A stretch of 64,000 bases of DNA from DATILL01 sp035476575 (GCA_035476575.1 DATILL010000152.1:1-64000), one strand, 5' to 3'; numbered from the stretch's first letter, positions 17,701 through 25,812 are shown. The notes: generated by a model not told the origin, from the letters alone. Made by a program: numbers and translations.

Positions 17701-18377
17701 CGGGCGTCCCGCAGCTCCGCCTGGATCGCCACGGCCCGCCGCGCCACCTCGGCCTGCCGGCCGAGCGGCTTGAGCTGGCGGCGCAGCTCCAGCGCCAGGT
17801 CGGAGATGCGGGTCAGGTTGGCCTGCATCGCATCCAGCTTGCGCAGCGCCTTCTCCTTGCGCTTGCGGTGCTTGAGGACCCCGGCCGCCTCCTCGATGAA
17901 GCCGCGGCGATCCTCCGGTCGGGCCTGCAACACCGAGTCGAGCTGGCCCTGGCCGACGATGACATGCATCTCGCGGCCGATACCGGAGTCGGAGAGCAGC
18001 TCCTGGATGTCCAACAGCCGGCACCCGTGGCTGTTGATTTCGTACTCGCTCTCGCCGGAGCGGAAAAGTCGCCGGGTGACAGACACCTCGGCGTACTCGA
18101 TCGGCAGCACGCCGTCGGTGTTGTCTATGGTCAGCGTGACCTCGGCCCGGCCGAGTGGTGGCCGGCCGGCGGTGCCGGCGAAGATGACGTCATCCATCTT
18201 GCCGCCACGCAGGGTCTTGGCGCCCTGCTCACCGAGCACCCATGCGATGGCGTCGACGACGTTGGACTTACCCGAGCCGTTCGGGCCGACAACACAGGTG
18301 ATGCCCGGCTCGAAGCGGAGCTGGGTGGTGGACGCGAAGGACTTGAACCCCTTCAGCGTAAGGCTTTTGAGGTGCAC
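14772..18377 (-). CDS. smc: Chromosome segregation protein SMC
   Basis: SMC forms the condensin core that compacts and individualises daughter chromosomes. The 1201-residue protein has an N-terminal Walker A (VGPNGSGKSNVVDAI, near residue 35), long coiled coils (about 170-500 and 670-1020), a Gly-rich hinge (about 510-660), and the C-terminal ABC signature (LSLLSGGERSLTAVALL) with Walker B (FYVMDEVEAALDDVN). It starts at GTG 18377 with CGGAGAG immediately upstream. Full family length; no scpA/scpB in the window. The small coiled-coil gene and acylphosphatase upstream are typical actinobacterial smc neighbours. Confidence 0.97.
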   Translation of the reverse strand: MHLKSLTLKGFKSFASTTQLRFEPGITCVVGPNGSGKSNVVDAIAWVLGEQGAKTLRGGKMDDVIFAGTAGRPPLGRAEVTLTIDNTDGVLPIEYAEVSVTRRLFRSGESEYEINSHGCRLLDIQELLSDSGIGREMHVIVGQGQLDSVLQARPEDRRGFIEEAAGVLKHRKRKEKALRKLDAMQANLTRISDLALELRRQLKPLGRQAEVARRAVAIQAELRDARLRLLADDLVGLRGALDKEVADETAIRDRRAAVERSLATAQSREGELERLMTADAPRLARAQETWYRLSALEERFRGTARLAAERARYLSAEPEEARAGRDPEAMEREAEAIRDQEIELEDALDDERQRLAAAVGARQAAEQRLASAEKALVAAARAVADRREGLARLSGQVEAVRSRAAKAAEEIARLASSIADARQRSTAARGEFEKLQGQVGALDAGEVDLDARHETAVRAAEEVSARVRELVEAERVAERDRSTWTARRDALALGLTRKDGAGALLAAGERVPGLLGSVAALMSVAPGHEAALAAALGAVADAVAVSTVDGATAALELLKADDGGRAGLLVGCPDTAGSPGPGAGRAGWPPLPSGARWALDLVQAPSTLQAALARALDRVAVVPDLAAARALVADAPGVRAVTPEGDLLGADWAVGGSASAPSVIEVQAAVDEAGQKLAEATSRQAALAAELTQARTERGRARAVVDTALAALNESDAEMNAVAERLAQLGAAVRSATAEAERLEKARAEAEDARDRDLDGLAGLEQRLELAGETPVDEEPASDERDSLAAAVAAGRQAELEARLAVRTGEERVRALKGRADSLLRAAESERTARARLEEARARRARGAVISQAVAETARYALDRIAGSLRLAATDRDEAQQARVVREGELLALRARTRELSAELEKLTDAVHRDEVARAEQRMRIEQLETKVAEEYALDVETLVAEYGPEVAVPPNGAELAEYERARERGEQAVPPQPVPFHRPGQEKRAARAERDLALLGKVNPLALEEFAALEERYKFLGEQLEDLRSTRRDLMLVVKEVDERIHDVFRSAFEDTAREFEVVFRALFPGGEGRLLLTDPDDLLVSGVEVEARPPGKKIKRLSLLSGGERSLTAVALLVAIFRARPSPFYVMDEVEAALDDVNLGRLLSLIEQLRESSQLIVITHQKRTMEIGDALYGVSMRGDGISQVISQRLREREPA

Positions 18378-18719
18378 GGCTCTCCGGGCGGCAGTCGTCT
18401 CGACTCTTTCTCGGCCGCCGCCCCGTAGGAGCAGCCGTCCGTGACGGGGAGAAAGGCCGACCCGACCTTACCTCGCCGTACGCCGACGCCTCCGCACCGG
18501 CTCACCACCATGACACCGTGGGGCGCCGACACCGGGGGCGCCGGTGACTCGGCCGAGCCAGGACCTGGGACCGACTCATCGTACGGTGGTTGTCGAGCCG
18601 GCAAGCCTGATCATGAGGAGTCCTCACGACCAGGGATGCCGAGCGCAAGACGCACCGATGGCCCGACCACAGGGCAGTGGTCGGGTCAGGGCGCGCGTGG
18701 AGCGGGTATGCTGCCGGCG
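18378..18719. other. smc upstream region, no gene seen
   Basis: These 342 bases between smc and the small coiled-coil gene carry open frames on both strands, but none has a ribosome binding site plus protein-like content. The smc promoter is presumably here; no clear -35/-10 pair was found. Confidence 0.5.
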
Positions 18720-18917
18720 TCAGGTGAGCGCCGGCTGGGGGATCTCGGACAGGCGGCGAAGCCCATCCTCGAGGTCTACCTCTGCGGTGTCACGATCGGC
18801 CCGAAGGTCCGCGAGCTCCGCCTCGAGATCACGTACTCGAGTGCGAAGGAAAGTCACCTCATCGAGGAGACGGCGGTCGGGGCGCGGTGCGACATAACCG
18901 AGCAGGGCCTTGGCCAT
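18720..18917 (-). CDS. Small conserved coiled-coil protein
   Basis: This 65-residue protein begins MAKALLGYVAPRPDRRLLDE. Its central segment (EVTFLRTRVRDLEAELADLR) is a clear heptad-type coiled coil. Small proteins of this kind are widespread beside smc in actinobacteria but have no assigned role. The internal ATG at 18917 is chosen because the N-terminal sequence matches what I expect of the family; twelve more residues would be possible. An interaction with SMC or the division machinery is only a guess from position. Confidence 0.7.
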   Translation of the reverse strand: MAKALLGYVAPRPDRRLLDEVTFLRTRVRDLEAELADLRADRDTAEVDLEDGLRRLSEIPQPALT

Positions 18918-19054
18918 CTCTAAGGCCTCCACGAGCAGGAAAGGTGTGGGCACGTCTCCAGCCGTGCACGCACGTCAGGACAGTGTATTGGGGAATAATC
19001 CCACCGTGGGGTGGGGGAGTCAACGTCCAGTCTAGCGCTCCGGGCGCCAGACTG

Positions 19055-19333
19055 CTAATGCGTGTGGAATCCTACGGCTCCGCCGCGCGCCACGGACCAC
19101 TGCTCGACGACAGAGCGCACCCGTCCGGGCGCATCGGGGCCGCGCAACCGGGCCAGCAAGGCACGACAGGCGGGTTCCGGTCCCTCGGCGACGATCTCAA
19201 CCCGTCCGTCGTCGAGATTGGTGGCGCTGCCGGTGAGGCCGAGGTCGCGCGCCCGCGCCTGGGTCCACCAGCGGAACCCGACGCCCTGCACCCGTCCGCT
19301 GACCCACGCGGTCACCCGGACCTGCCCAGCCAC
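19055..19333 (-). CDS. acyP: Acylphosphatase
   Basis: This is a 92-residue acylphosphatase, which hydrolyses carboxyl-phosphate bonds such as acetyl phosphate. The catalytic signature is present: VSGRVQGVGFRWW, with the active Arg in GVGFR, followed by GSATNLDDGRVEIVAEG containing the catalytic Asn. The GTG at 19333 gives the normal family length; the longer frame would run into the repeat cluster at 19371 and is rejected. The gene lies between smc and mutM as in many actinobacteria. Confidence 0.93.
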   Translation of the reverse strand: MAGQVRVTAWVSGRVQGVGFRWWTQARARDLGLTGSATNLDDGRVEIVAEGPEPACRALLARLRGPDAPGRVRSVVEQWSVARGGAVGFHTH

Positions 19334-19370
19334 GTTTCCGCCACCCCTCCCGCCGCTGCCATCCCCAAGA

Positions 19371-19508
19371 GTGTGGTCACCACAACGCCGTGTGGTCACC
19401 TGTCGGGGTCCCCAGACAACGACAGGTCACCACAACGCCGACAGGTCACCACACGGGCGACCCAGACAACGAAAGGTCACCACAACGCCGAGAGGTGACC
19501 ACACGGGC
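19371..19508. repeat. AGGTSACCACA repeat cluster C
   Basis: Two full 50-base units in tandem (each beginning GACAACGAMAGGTCACCACA) plus a partial unit lie in the gap between the acylphosphatase and the hypothetical membrane protein. All core copies here are in the forward orientation. The 50-base period is exact between the two GACAACGA starts. Confidence 0.88.
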
Positions 19509-19541
19509 GGTCAGGGCGCCCGGGTCGGAAGGACGTTGCAG

Positions 19542-20006
19542 TCAGCCTGTGCTGGCTCCGCGGCGGGCGGGCGGCGGCGTGGACAGGTAGGGCACCGACC
19601 CGCCGTGCCCACGGGACGGGGCCGGGCGGGTCGGTGGAGCCGGCGGTTGCCCGCCCGGGGCCTGCACCACCCGGAGCATCTCGGCGAGCCGGTCGAGCAC
19701 CTCGTCGAGGGTGGCGTATGCCCCGTCCTGCACGCCGGTCGCGTACTCCCGGCCCCGGTCCAGCGCGGACTGCGACACGATCGGCTCCCGTCGCCGCTGG
19801 GCCACCCAGCCGGTGAGCTGGCGGATCACGTCAGCCGCGTTGGACGGACGACCGCGGCTGACCCGCAGCTTCTCCTGCAGGGCCGCCGCCCGCCACAGTG
19901 CCAGCGCCGCGACGCAGCAGGCCAGGCCGGCAACCACCCGCGCATCCCCCCAGAAAACCGCCAGGGGAGCGATCACGAGCAGCATCAAGAACCCCGCGAC
20001 GATCAC
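19542..20006 (-). CDS. Hypothetical membrane protein
   Basis: A 154-residue protein if started at GTG 20006, which has AGGAAGAG eight bases upstream. Two adjacent hydrophobic segments form a hairpin at the N-terminus (IVAGFLMLLVIAPLAVFW and VVAGLACCVAALALW). A cytoplasmic helical region follows, then a Pro-rich tail (PPAPPTRPAPSRG). Longer in-frame starts would overlap the divergent CAP gene and its promoter. No family is recognised; the neighbourhood (smc, mutM) is conserved but suggests no function. Confidence 0.6.
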   Translation of the reverse strand: MIVAGFLMLLVIAPLAVFWGDARVVAGLACCVAALALWRAAALQEKLRVSRGRPSNAADVIRQLTGWVAQRRREPIVSQSALDRGREYATGVQDGAYATLDEVLDRLAEMLRVVQAPGGQPPAPPTRPAPSRGHGGSVPYLSTPPPARRGASTG

Positions 20007-20132
20007 CGCAGCTCTCTTCCTGGCAGCGTGGCCACGGCCATGATCTTGCCATTCCGAGGACGCCGGGTTGGCGAGCCGCGCCGCGACCCAGCCAATCGAC
20101 GTCCATGACGGGCGACTCCGGTCGACAGGCTC

Positions 20133-20146
20133 TAGACTGCCCGCCG
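20133..20146 (+). promoter_or_regulatory. -10 element for a leaderless transcript
   Basis: TAGACT at 20133-20138 fits the actinobacterial TANNNT -10 and sits seven bases before the GTG at 20146. That spacing places transcription start at or next to the start codon. No Shine-Dalgarno is present, which agrees with a leaderless mRNA. Confidence 0.45.
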
Positions 20147-20916
20147 TGCCGACGCGCCGGGATACCGACGCCAGCGGGACCGGCTCGACGGATCCGCTCG
20201 ACCGGTTCGCCATCGCTGGCCGGGCCACCCATCGCGCCGCCGGTCGCCGCGGCGAAGCTCGACGAGCCGGCGGAGGTCATCGCGCGGTCAGCCCGATTCG
20301 TGTCGCCGTAACCCGGTCCGGCCGGACGGCTGTCGCGGCCGCGGTGGTGGTCACCCTCCTGATCCTGGTTCCGCGCCTGATCGGGACGGGGTCCCGGCCC
20401 CGGCTGACCGGTCCGGTCGGAGCCGGGCCGCACGGCGACGCGACGCCGGTCGTCCGTCCCGACAGCGCGTTGCCCCGGGGCACGCTCCACCCCTTACCGA
20501 GCACGACTCCGTCGCCGGCCCGCACGCCGGCATCGACCACAGCGGCCTACCCTTGGCAGATGCTGGCCCTGGTCAACGACGCCCGTCGGCACGCCGGCTG
20601 CGCCGCGGTCCGGATGGACTCCCGACTGGTTGCGGCCGCGACAGTGCACAGCCGGGACATGGCAGCGCACCAGATGTTCACGCACGCTGGCAGCGACGGC
20701 AGCTTACCCTCCGGCCGGGCCGAGGCGCAGGGCTACTCCCGCCCGGTGAGCGAGAACATCGCCCGCGGCTTCGGCACCCCGCAGGCCATCATGGACGCCT
20801 GGCTGGCCAGCCCCGGACACCGGGGGAACATCCTGGACTGCGCGGCCGGCGTGATGGGCGTCGGGTACGTCGCCGCCGGCGGCTGGTGGACCCAGATGTT
20901 CGGCCGCTCTCAGTAG
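20146..20916 (+). CDS. CAP (SCP/PR1) domain protein, membrane-anchored or secreted
   Basis: This 256-residue protein has a long N-terminal segment, one hydrophobic helix (VAAAVVVTLLILVPRLIG, about residues 65-82), a Pro/Thr-rich linker, and a C-terminal CAP domain (about 130-256). CAP hallmarks are VHSRDMAAHQMFTHAGSDG, SENIARGF, AWLASPGHRGNILD and GVGYVAAGGWWTQMFG. Bacterial CAP proteins act outside the membrane and are variously linked to lipid binding or cell-wall processes; the role here is unknown. Its last seven bases overlap the end of convergent mutM. Confidence 0.85.
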   Translation: MPTRRDTDASGTGSTDPLDRFAIAGRATHRAAGRRGEARRAGGGHRAVSPIRVAVTRSGRTAVAAAVVVTLLILVPRLIGTGSRPRLTGPVGAGPHGDATPVVRPDSALPRGTLHPLPSTTPSPARTPASTTAAYPWQMLALVNDARRHAGCAAVRMDSRLVAAATVHSRDMAAHQMFTHAGSDGSLPSGRAEAQGYSRPVSENIARGFGTPQAIMDAWLASPGHRGNILDCAAGVMGVGYVAAGGWWTQMFGRSQ

Positions 20917-21764
20917 CGGGCCCGGCGCGGCCGGGGCTGGCAGCGTGGGCAGGTGTAGCTCGACCGGTTCATGAACGCGTCCCGGCGCACCGGCGTCCCA
21001 CACCGCCGGCACGGCTCGTCCCGCCGCCCGTAGACGGCCAGCGAGCGCTCGAAGTACCCGCTCTCGCCGTTGACGTTGACGTACAGCGAGTCGAACGACG
21101 TGCCGCCGGCAGCCAGCGCCTCCCCCAGCACCTCCCGCACGGCCGCGAGCAGCCGGCGCAGCGCCGGACCGGTCAGCGTCTCGGTCGGCCGGGCCCAGTG
21201 CAGGCCGCTGCGCCACAGCGCTTCGTCGGCGTAGATGTTGCCCACCCCGGAGATCAGGCTCTGGTCCAGCAGCGCCCGCTTGATTCCGGTACGTCGCCGC
21301 CGGACCGCGGCCACGAACGCCTCGTCCTCGAACAGCGGGTCCACCGGGTCCCGGGCGATGTGCCGGATCGGCCCGGGCAGCTCGGCGCCGCCCGGGTCGA
21401 CCGCCAGGCCACCGAAGGTCCGCTGGTCGACGAACCGCAGCTCCCGGCCGCCGTCGGTGAAGGCGAGCCGCACCCGCAGGTGAACCTCGGCCGGCGCCTC
21501 AGACGGCCGGACCAGAAGCTGGCCGCTCATCCCGAGGTGGCCGAGCAGGGCGTCGCCGGAGTCCAGCGGCAGCCACAGGTACTTGCCCCGCCGACGGGCC
21601 GCGACGATGGTCCGGCCGGCCAGCAGCCCGGCGAAGTCGGCCGCACCGGCGAGGTGCCGGCGGATCGCCCGCGGATGGCCGACCTCGACGGCGGCCACGG
21701 TCCGCCCGGCCACCCAGCGCTCCAGCCCACGGCGGACCACCTCGACCTCGGGCAGCTCCGGCAT
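20910..21764 (-). CDS. mutM: Formamidopyrimidine-DNA glycosylase MutM/Fpg
   Basis: Bifunctional glycosylase/AP lyase that removes 8-oxoguanine and formamidopyrimidines. The 284-residue protein starts with the required PELPEVE (Pro2 nucleophile, Glu3). It has Lys in RRGKYLWL, a helix-two-turn-helix segment with LLDQSLISGVGNIYADE, and a C-terminal four-Cys zinc finger (CRRCGTP...CPRCQ). The finger hairpin reads NRSSYTCPRC, where the usual GRSTY/F has an Asn in place of Gly. Rnc upstream and acyP/smc downstream are the usual neighbours. Confidence 0.95.
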   Translation of the reverse strand: MPELPEVEVVRRGLERWVAGRTVAAVEVGHPRAIRRHLAGAADFAGLLAGRTIVAARRRGKYLWLPLDSGDALLGHLGMSGQLLVRPSEAPAEVHLRVRLAFTDGGRELRFVDQRTFGGLAVDPGGAELPGPIRHIARDPVDPLFEDEAFVAAVRRRRTGIKRALLDQSLISGVGNIYADEALWRSGLHWARPTETLTGPALRRLLAAVREVLGEALAAGGTSFDSLYVNVNGESGYFERSLAVYGRRDEPCRRCGTPVRRDAFMNRSSYTCPRCQPRPRRARY

Positions 21765-21786
21765 CAGGCCAGCCTACTGGCGGTCA

Positions 21787-22713
21787 CTACCCACCGAGCG
21801 CCTCTCGCGCCGCGGTGAGGGCTCCGGTGAGGGCGGGCACCGTACCGGCCGTGGCGGCGGTGCCCTGAAGCAGAGCCGTCAGGCGGGTACGGTCGGGCTC
21901 GGCCTGCCGCCTCCGCGTATGCCATCTCGGCCGGAGCGCCCTGGACGGGCTGGCCAACAACGTCATCGCCGTCCGCCGTACAGCCTGCGCGAGGGCGATC
22001 GCGGCTGCTTCGAGCGGGACCGTGCGAGACGAGCCCGTCGGCCGCGTAGTACTTGTTCAAGAGCGGGAACAGCGCGAACGACGACCTTCCACATGCAGCG
22101 ACCCGCGCAGCCGGACCGGCGCGGAAGGACGTCGTGACGATCGGCCGCCACCACGAGCCATGCGGCGGCCAGAACCGCCAGCGGTCCCGGCCACAGGGCC
22201 AGCCAGCGCAGCACCGCCCGGCGGTCCCCGGCCCCGACGGCGTCACTGAGACCTGGCGCGAGCAGCCCGTCGAGCACGGCGACCAGGAGACGCACCAGCA
22301 GCGCCAGCAGAAGCAGGTCGCGAACCAGGCGGCGGCGCCGGGCCGCCAGCGCGTGCAGGGCGACGGGGGCCAGGTCGGTGGTGTAAGGAGTACGCGACGG
22401 CCCAGTAGCGCTGGTCCACGGCCTCCCGGATGACCCTCCGGGCGAACGACTCGTCCAGATGGGTCGCGGCGCGAGGTACCGAGTGGTCTCGGTCCGCTGG
22501 GGACCGCGGCGGCCAGGGAGGCGCGCTCGGCGTGCGTGGCGATGACGGTGGGGTGAAGGGCGGTAATGGCTCGCCGGTCCGCCGCACATCGACGAGCACG
22601 CGACCGAGCCCCACCGTGTCGCCGGGCGACAGCCGGAAAGGCCTCACCGAGGCGTCGGGCATGATCCGGTGACCCCCTGGGCCGTCGATCACCTGCCTGA
22701 CCCCCGTAGGCAT
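21787..22713 (-). pseudogene. Membrane protein pseudogene broken by several frameshifts
   Basis: Good protein segments switch among all three minus-strand frames in order. They are MPTGVRQVIDGPGGHRIMPD; HPTVIATHAERASLAAAVPSG; ESFARRVIREAVDQRYWAVA; YTTDLAPVALHALAARRRRL with hydrophobic stretches LLLLALLVRLLVAVLDGLL and LALWPGPLAVLAAAWLVVA; FALFPLLNKYYAADGLVSHG; and the ending GTVPALTGALTAAREALGG. Joined, they give a roughly 300-residue protein with at least two membrane helices. About five indels are needed, so it is dead unless the assembly is wrong. Family not recognised. It fills the space between mutM and rnc. Confidence 0.65.
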
Positions 22714-22850
22714 GACCGTCGAACAACCCGCGGCAGCAGCCCCCCAATCGCCCAGAGGCAAATCTCGAACGGAGTCTCGGCTGCGCGCTAGAGCACGTCC
22801 GGACCCAAATATCAAGATATATGGTGAGCCGTCAGCACGCGCTCTCGCGC

Positions 22851-23573
22851 CTACGGGGGACCGAGGCGCGCGTGCAGGGTCTTCCAGGCGGTCTCGGCGG
22901 CCTGCTGCTCGGACTCCTTCTTGCTCCGGCCCTGGCCGGTGCCGAGATCCTCCGCCGCCACCCGGACAATCGCGGTGAAGTGCTTCTCGTGGTCCGGACC
23001 CTCCTCGGTCACGAGGTACTCCGGAACGCCGCGGCCGTGCGCCGCGGTAAGCTCCTGCAGGCTGGTCTTCCAGTCCAGCCCGGCACCACGCTGGGCCGCG
23101 TCCGCCATCACCGGGTCGAAGAGCCGGTGCACCACCTGCCGGGCGACGTCCAGCCCGTGTTCAAGGTAGACGGCGCCGAGCAGCGCCTCCAGTGTGTCGG
23201 CCAGGATGCTGGCCTTCTCCCGGCCGCGGGTGACCTCCTCGCCACGGCCGAGCCGCAGGTGGACGCCGAGCCCGCCAGGGCCGAGACCCCGGGCAACCTC
23301 GGCCAGCGCGCGCATGTTGACCACCGAGGCGCGTAGCTTGGCGAGCTGGCCCTCGGGCAGGTCGGGGTGGGTCTTGAAGAGCGAGTCGGTGATGACCAGC
23401 CCGAGCACGGCGTCGCCGAGGAACTCGAGCCGCTCGTTGGTGGGCAGCCCACCGTTCTCATATGCGTAGGAGCGGTGGGTGAGTGCACGCTCCATCAGCC
23501 CGGGCTCGATGACGACGCCCAGCGCCAGCTCCAACGGCGCCGTCCCTTCTGGCGGCACACCTGCCTCGATCAC
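22851..23573 (-). CDS. rnc: Ribonuclease III
   Basis: RNase III cleaves double-stranded RNA in rRNA maturation and mRNA turnover. The 240-residue protein has the signature NERLEFLGDAVLGLVIT, the second catalytic acidic cluster in ILADTLEALLGAVYLE, and a C-terminal double-stranded RNA-binding domain (DWKTSLQELTAAHG to KKESEQQAAETAWK). The GTG start follows GGAGGTGAG. The order sepIVA-DUF177-rpmF-rnc is standard for the phylum. A 213-base gap to rpmF contains a short tandem repeat. Confidence 0.96.
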   Translation of the reverse strand: MIEAGVPPEGTAPLELALGVVIEPGLMERALTHRSYAYENGGLPTNERLEFLGDAVLGLVITDSLFKTHPDLPEGQLAKLRASVVNMRALAEVARGLGPGGLGVHLRLGRGEEVTRGREKASILADTLEALLGAVYLEHGLDVARQVVHRLFDPVMADAAQRGAGLDWKTSLQELTAAHGRGVPEYLVTEEGPDHEKHFTAIVRVAAEDLGTGQGRSKKESEQQAAETAWKTLHARLGPP

Positions 23574-23723
23574 CTGCTCACCTCCGCCCAGGTCACGGCT
23601 CGCCGCCGGACAGCATCCGGAGAGACCGTAACCGACGCGGGTACGCAGGACACGCGGCGCCCCGGTTGAGACGCCGCGTTAGGTGAGTCCGGTCGGATCC
23701 AAGATCGAGGGACCCGGTCGATG

Positions 23724-23759
23724 ACTGGGCCGGCGAGTGGGCCGACGAGTGGGCCGGCG
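23724..23759. repeat. Three 12-bp tandem repeats between rpmF and rnc
   Basis: Three successive units of RSTGGGCCGRCG (23724-23735, 23736-23747, 23748-23759) differ at only a few positions. They lie in the gap after the rpmF stop. No further unit is visible. Confidence 0.6.
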
Positions 23760-23786
23760 ACCCCGCCCGGTGCACCGGGCCGGCGA

Positions 23787-23966
23787 TCAGACGGCGAGGA
23801 CGCGCCGGCCGTCGTACTGGCCGCAGCTCGGGCACGCCACATGCGGCAGCTTGGGCTGGCGGCAGGCCCGGTTGCCGCACGGCGCGAGCGTGGGCGCGGT
23901 CGTCTTCCACTGCGAGCGGCGGTGGCGGGTGTTGCTCCGCGACTTCTTCCGCTTCGGAACGGCCAC
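23787..23966 (-). CDS. rpmF: 50S ribosomal protein L32
   Basis: A 59-residue L32 beginning at GTG 23966: VAVPKRKKSRSNTRHRRSQW, followed by the four-Cys zinc-ribbon pattern (PCGNRAC ... ACPSCGQYDGRRVL). The N-terminal basic tail and length are normal. The gene starts two bases after the DUF177 stop at 23969, so the two are cotranscribed and probably coupled. Confidence 0.95.
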   Translation of the reverse strand: MAVPKRKKSRSNTRHRRSQWKTTAPTLAPCGNRACRQPKLPHVACPSCGQYDGRRVLAV

Positions 23967-23968
23967 GT

Positions 23969-24550
23969 CTAACTCTCCTGACTGTCGGTCTGGTGCTGGC
24001 CGAACCGCTCGGTCAGGGCGGCCCAGCGCGGATCGATCTGGTCATGCGTGTGGTCGGCCGGCAGCTCGTCCCAGCGCATCCCGCAGGTCGCGCACAGGCC
24101 GCGGCAGTCGTCCGCGCACAGCGGCGACAGCGGCAGCCCGAGGACCACCGCGTCCCGTACGTACGGCTCGAGGTCGATCAGGTCGCCCTCGATCCGGCCG
24201 ACCTCCCCCTCCTCGGTGGTCTCGTCCGTGGCGCTGTCCGGGTAGGCGAACAGCTCCTGCAGGTCGACAACCACCTCGTCGCTGACCGGCACCAGGCAGC
24301 GCCCGCACTCGCCGCTCAGCGGCCCGGTGACGGTCCCGGAGATCAACACACCCTCCACGACCGCCTCCAGCCGGAGATCCAGCTCAAGCGGGGCGCCTTC
24401 CGGCACACCGGCCAGCTCCAGGCCAAGGTCCGAGGGCGCGGGCACCGTCCGCTCGACTCGGCGCATCGAACCCGGACGCCGGCCCAGCTCGCGGATGTCT
24501 ATCACGAGCGGGTCGCGTGGGTTCAGTCGTGTCGTGTGGCGCTCGGGCAT
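23969..24550 (-). CDS. DUF177 (YceD-like) protein
   Basis: A 193-residue DUF177 protein, always found immediately upstream of rpmF and implicated in 23S rRNA or large-subunit accumulation in bacteria and plastids. It has the family's metal-ligand-like Cys clusters: ECGRCLVPVSDE in the middle, then LCADDCRGLCATCGMRWDE. An acidic stretch (ATDETTEEGE) separates them. The ATG at 24550 gives the N-terminal RLNPRDPLVIDIRELGRRPG typical of actinobacterial members. Confidence 0.9.
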   Translation of the reverse strand: MPERHTTRLNPRDPLVIDIRELGRRPGSMRRVERTVPAPSDLGLELAGVPEGAPLELDLRLEAVVEGVLISGTVTGPLSGECGRCLVPVSDEVVVDLQELFAYPDSATDETTEEGEVGRIEGDLIDLEPYVRDAVVLGLPLSPLCADDCRGLCATCGMRWDELPADHTHDQIDPRWAALTERFGQHQTDSQES

Positions 24551-24574
24551 ACGAAACCTGACCTGTAGGTGAGG

Positions 24575-24602
24575 CCGACGGCAAGGTTACCGGAGCCGTC
24601 GG
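24575..24602. terminator. Possible attenuator or terminator between sepIVA and DUF177
   Basis: A perfect 8-bp stem CCGACGGC/GCCGTCGG with a 12-base loop lies in the 75-base gap between the sepIVA stop and the DUF177 start. There is no T-run, so partial termination is only a possibility. Confidence 0.35.
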
Positions 24603-24625
24603 GAGCTGGTCGACTCGAGTCGTGC

Positions 24626-25318
24626 TCACTGTCCTGAGCGTTCGCGCAGCGCCTGCCGGCCCATGTCGACCTGGCGGATGGTGCGGGTGAGCATCTCGCT
24701 GAACGACGCTAGCCGACCGTCGACGTACTCCTCCGCGTCGGCCACCATCTTGCGGGCATCCGCCCGAGCGTCGGCCACGAGCTGGGCAGCCTGCTCGGTG
24801 GCCACGCGGTGCACCTCGGACTCCTCGACCCGGCGGGCGGCGTCCTGCCGGGCCGCCGCCACGGTGGTCGCCGCCTCGGCCTGGCCGTGGGCCAGCACCC
24901 GCTCGGCCTGCGCCTGCGCGGCCGCCACCAGCCGCTCGGCGTGCGCCTGGGCGGCGGCCACCACCTGGCTGGCCTGGTCGTGCGCGGCCGCCAGGAGGGC
25001 GTTCGCCTCCTCGTGCGCGGACCCCACCAGCCTGGCCCGCTCGGCCTGGCCGGACTCGGCGGCCCGGTGCAGCCGGGTGGTCGCCTCGGTGAGCAGGTCC
25101 TCGCGCCGGTTGAGCACGTCCTGGGCGTCGGCCAGCTCGGCCGGCAGCGCGTCCCGGATGTCCTCGAGCAGGTCCAGCACCGCGCCACGGGGAAGCACGC
25201 AGGACGCCGACATCGGCACGCCCCGGGCGGCGTCCACCAGCTCGGTCAGCTCTGCCAGCACCTCGAGCACACGGTAGACCGTCGGACCGCCCGGTTCGGG
25301 CGCCGCTCGTTCCACCAT
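24626..25318 (-). CDS. sepIVA: SepIVA-like DivIVA-domain septation protein
   Basis: A 230-residue, almost wholly helical coiled-coil protein. After a short N-terminal part (VYRVLEVLAELTELVDAARG) it carries an extended Ala/Glu/Gln-rich coiled coil (about 85-205) with repeats such as AAQAHAERLVAAAQAQAERV. Position directly upstream of DUF177-rpmF-rnc and downstream of coaD matches mycobacterial SepIVA (Rv2927c/MSMEG_2416), a DivIVA-domain division factor. By analogy it acts at the septum or intracellular membrane domain; the identification rests on synteny plus coiled-coil character. Confidence 0.75.
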   Translation of the reverse strand: MVERAAPEPGGPTVYRVLEVLAELTELVDAARGVPMSASCVLPRGAVLDLLEDIRDALPAELADAQDVLNRREDLLTEATTRLHRAAESGQAERARLVGSAHEEANALLAAAHDQASQVVAAAQAHAERLVAAAQAQAERVLAHGQAEAATTVAAARQDAARRVEESEVHRVATEQAAQLVADARADARKMVADAEEYVDGRLASFSEMLTRTIRQVDMGRQALRERSGQ

Positions 25319-25338
25319 GCCGACGAGGCTACCGCCGC

Positions 25339-25812
25339 TCAGGCCAGCCGCTTGAGCAGGCGCTCCAGCACGTACGGCGGAACCAGCCCGGCCACGTCGC
25401 CGCCGTACGTCGCGACCTCCTTGACCAGGCTGGAGGACAGGAAGCTGAACGTGGGGTTGGTCGGCATGAACAGGGTCTCCACGCCGGCCAGGTCGTAGTT
25501 CATCTGGGCCATCTGCAGCTCGTAGTCAAAGTCGCTGATGGCTCGCAGGCCCTTGACCACCACGTTCACGTCCTGTGCCCGGCAGTAGTCGACCAGCAGC
25601 CCGTGAAAGGAACCCACCCGGACGTTGCCGTACTCCGCGGTGACCACGCGCAGCATGTCCATCCGCTCCTCGACGGTGAACAGGCCGGACTTGGTCTTGT
25701 TGACCAGCACCGCGACGATGACCTCGTCGTAGAGCCGGCTGGCCCGGCCGATAATGTCCAGGTGCCCCTGGGTGGCCGGGTCGAAGGAACCGGGGCAGAC
25801 AGCACGCCTCAC
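25339..25812 (-). CDS. coaD: Phosphopantetheine adenylyltransferase
   Basis: CoaD catalyses the penultimate step of coenzyme A synthesis, phosphopantetheine + ATP to dephospho-CoA. The 157-residue protein starts MRRAVCPGSFDPATQGHLDI with the TxGH nucleotidyltransferase motif. It continues with VVVKGLRAISDFDYELQMAQ, then LSSSLVKEVATYGGDV. The GTG start at 25812 overlaps the rsmD stop by four bases, so the two genes are coupled. Confidence 0.96.
   Translation of the reverse strand: MRRAVCPGSFDPATQGHLDIIGRASRLYDEVIVAVLVNKTKSGLFTVEERMDMLRVVTAEYGNVRVGSFHGLLVDYCRAQDVNVVVKGLRAISDFDYELQMAQMNYDLAGVETLFMPTNPTFSFLSSSLVKEVATYGGDVAGLVPPYVLERLLKRLA

Noticed and set aside
14772..18377. Very long open frames on the plus strand opposite smc
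   Set aside because: High third-position GC in a real gene opens long antisense frames. Their translations are Ser/Arg/Ala-rich with no motifs, and smc itself is complete on the minus strand. The same holds opposite glnD, recG, ppk, plsC and the VIT-VWA gene.
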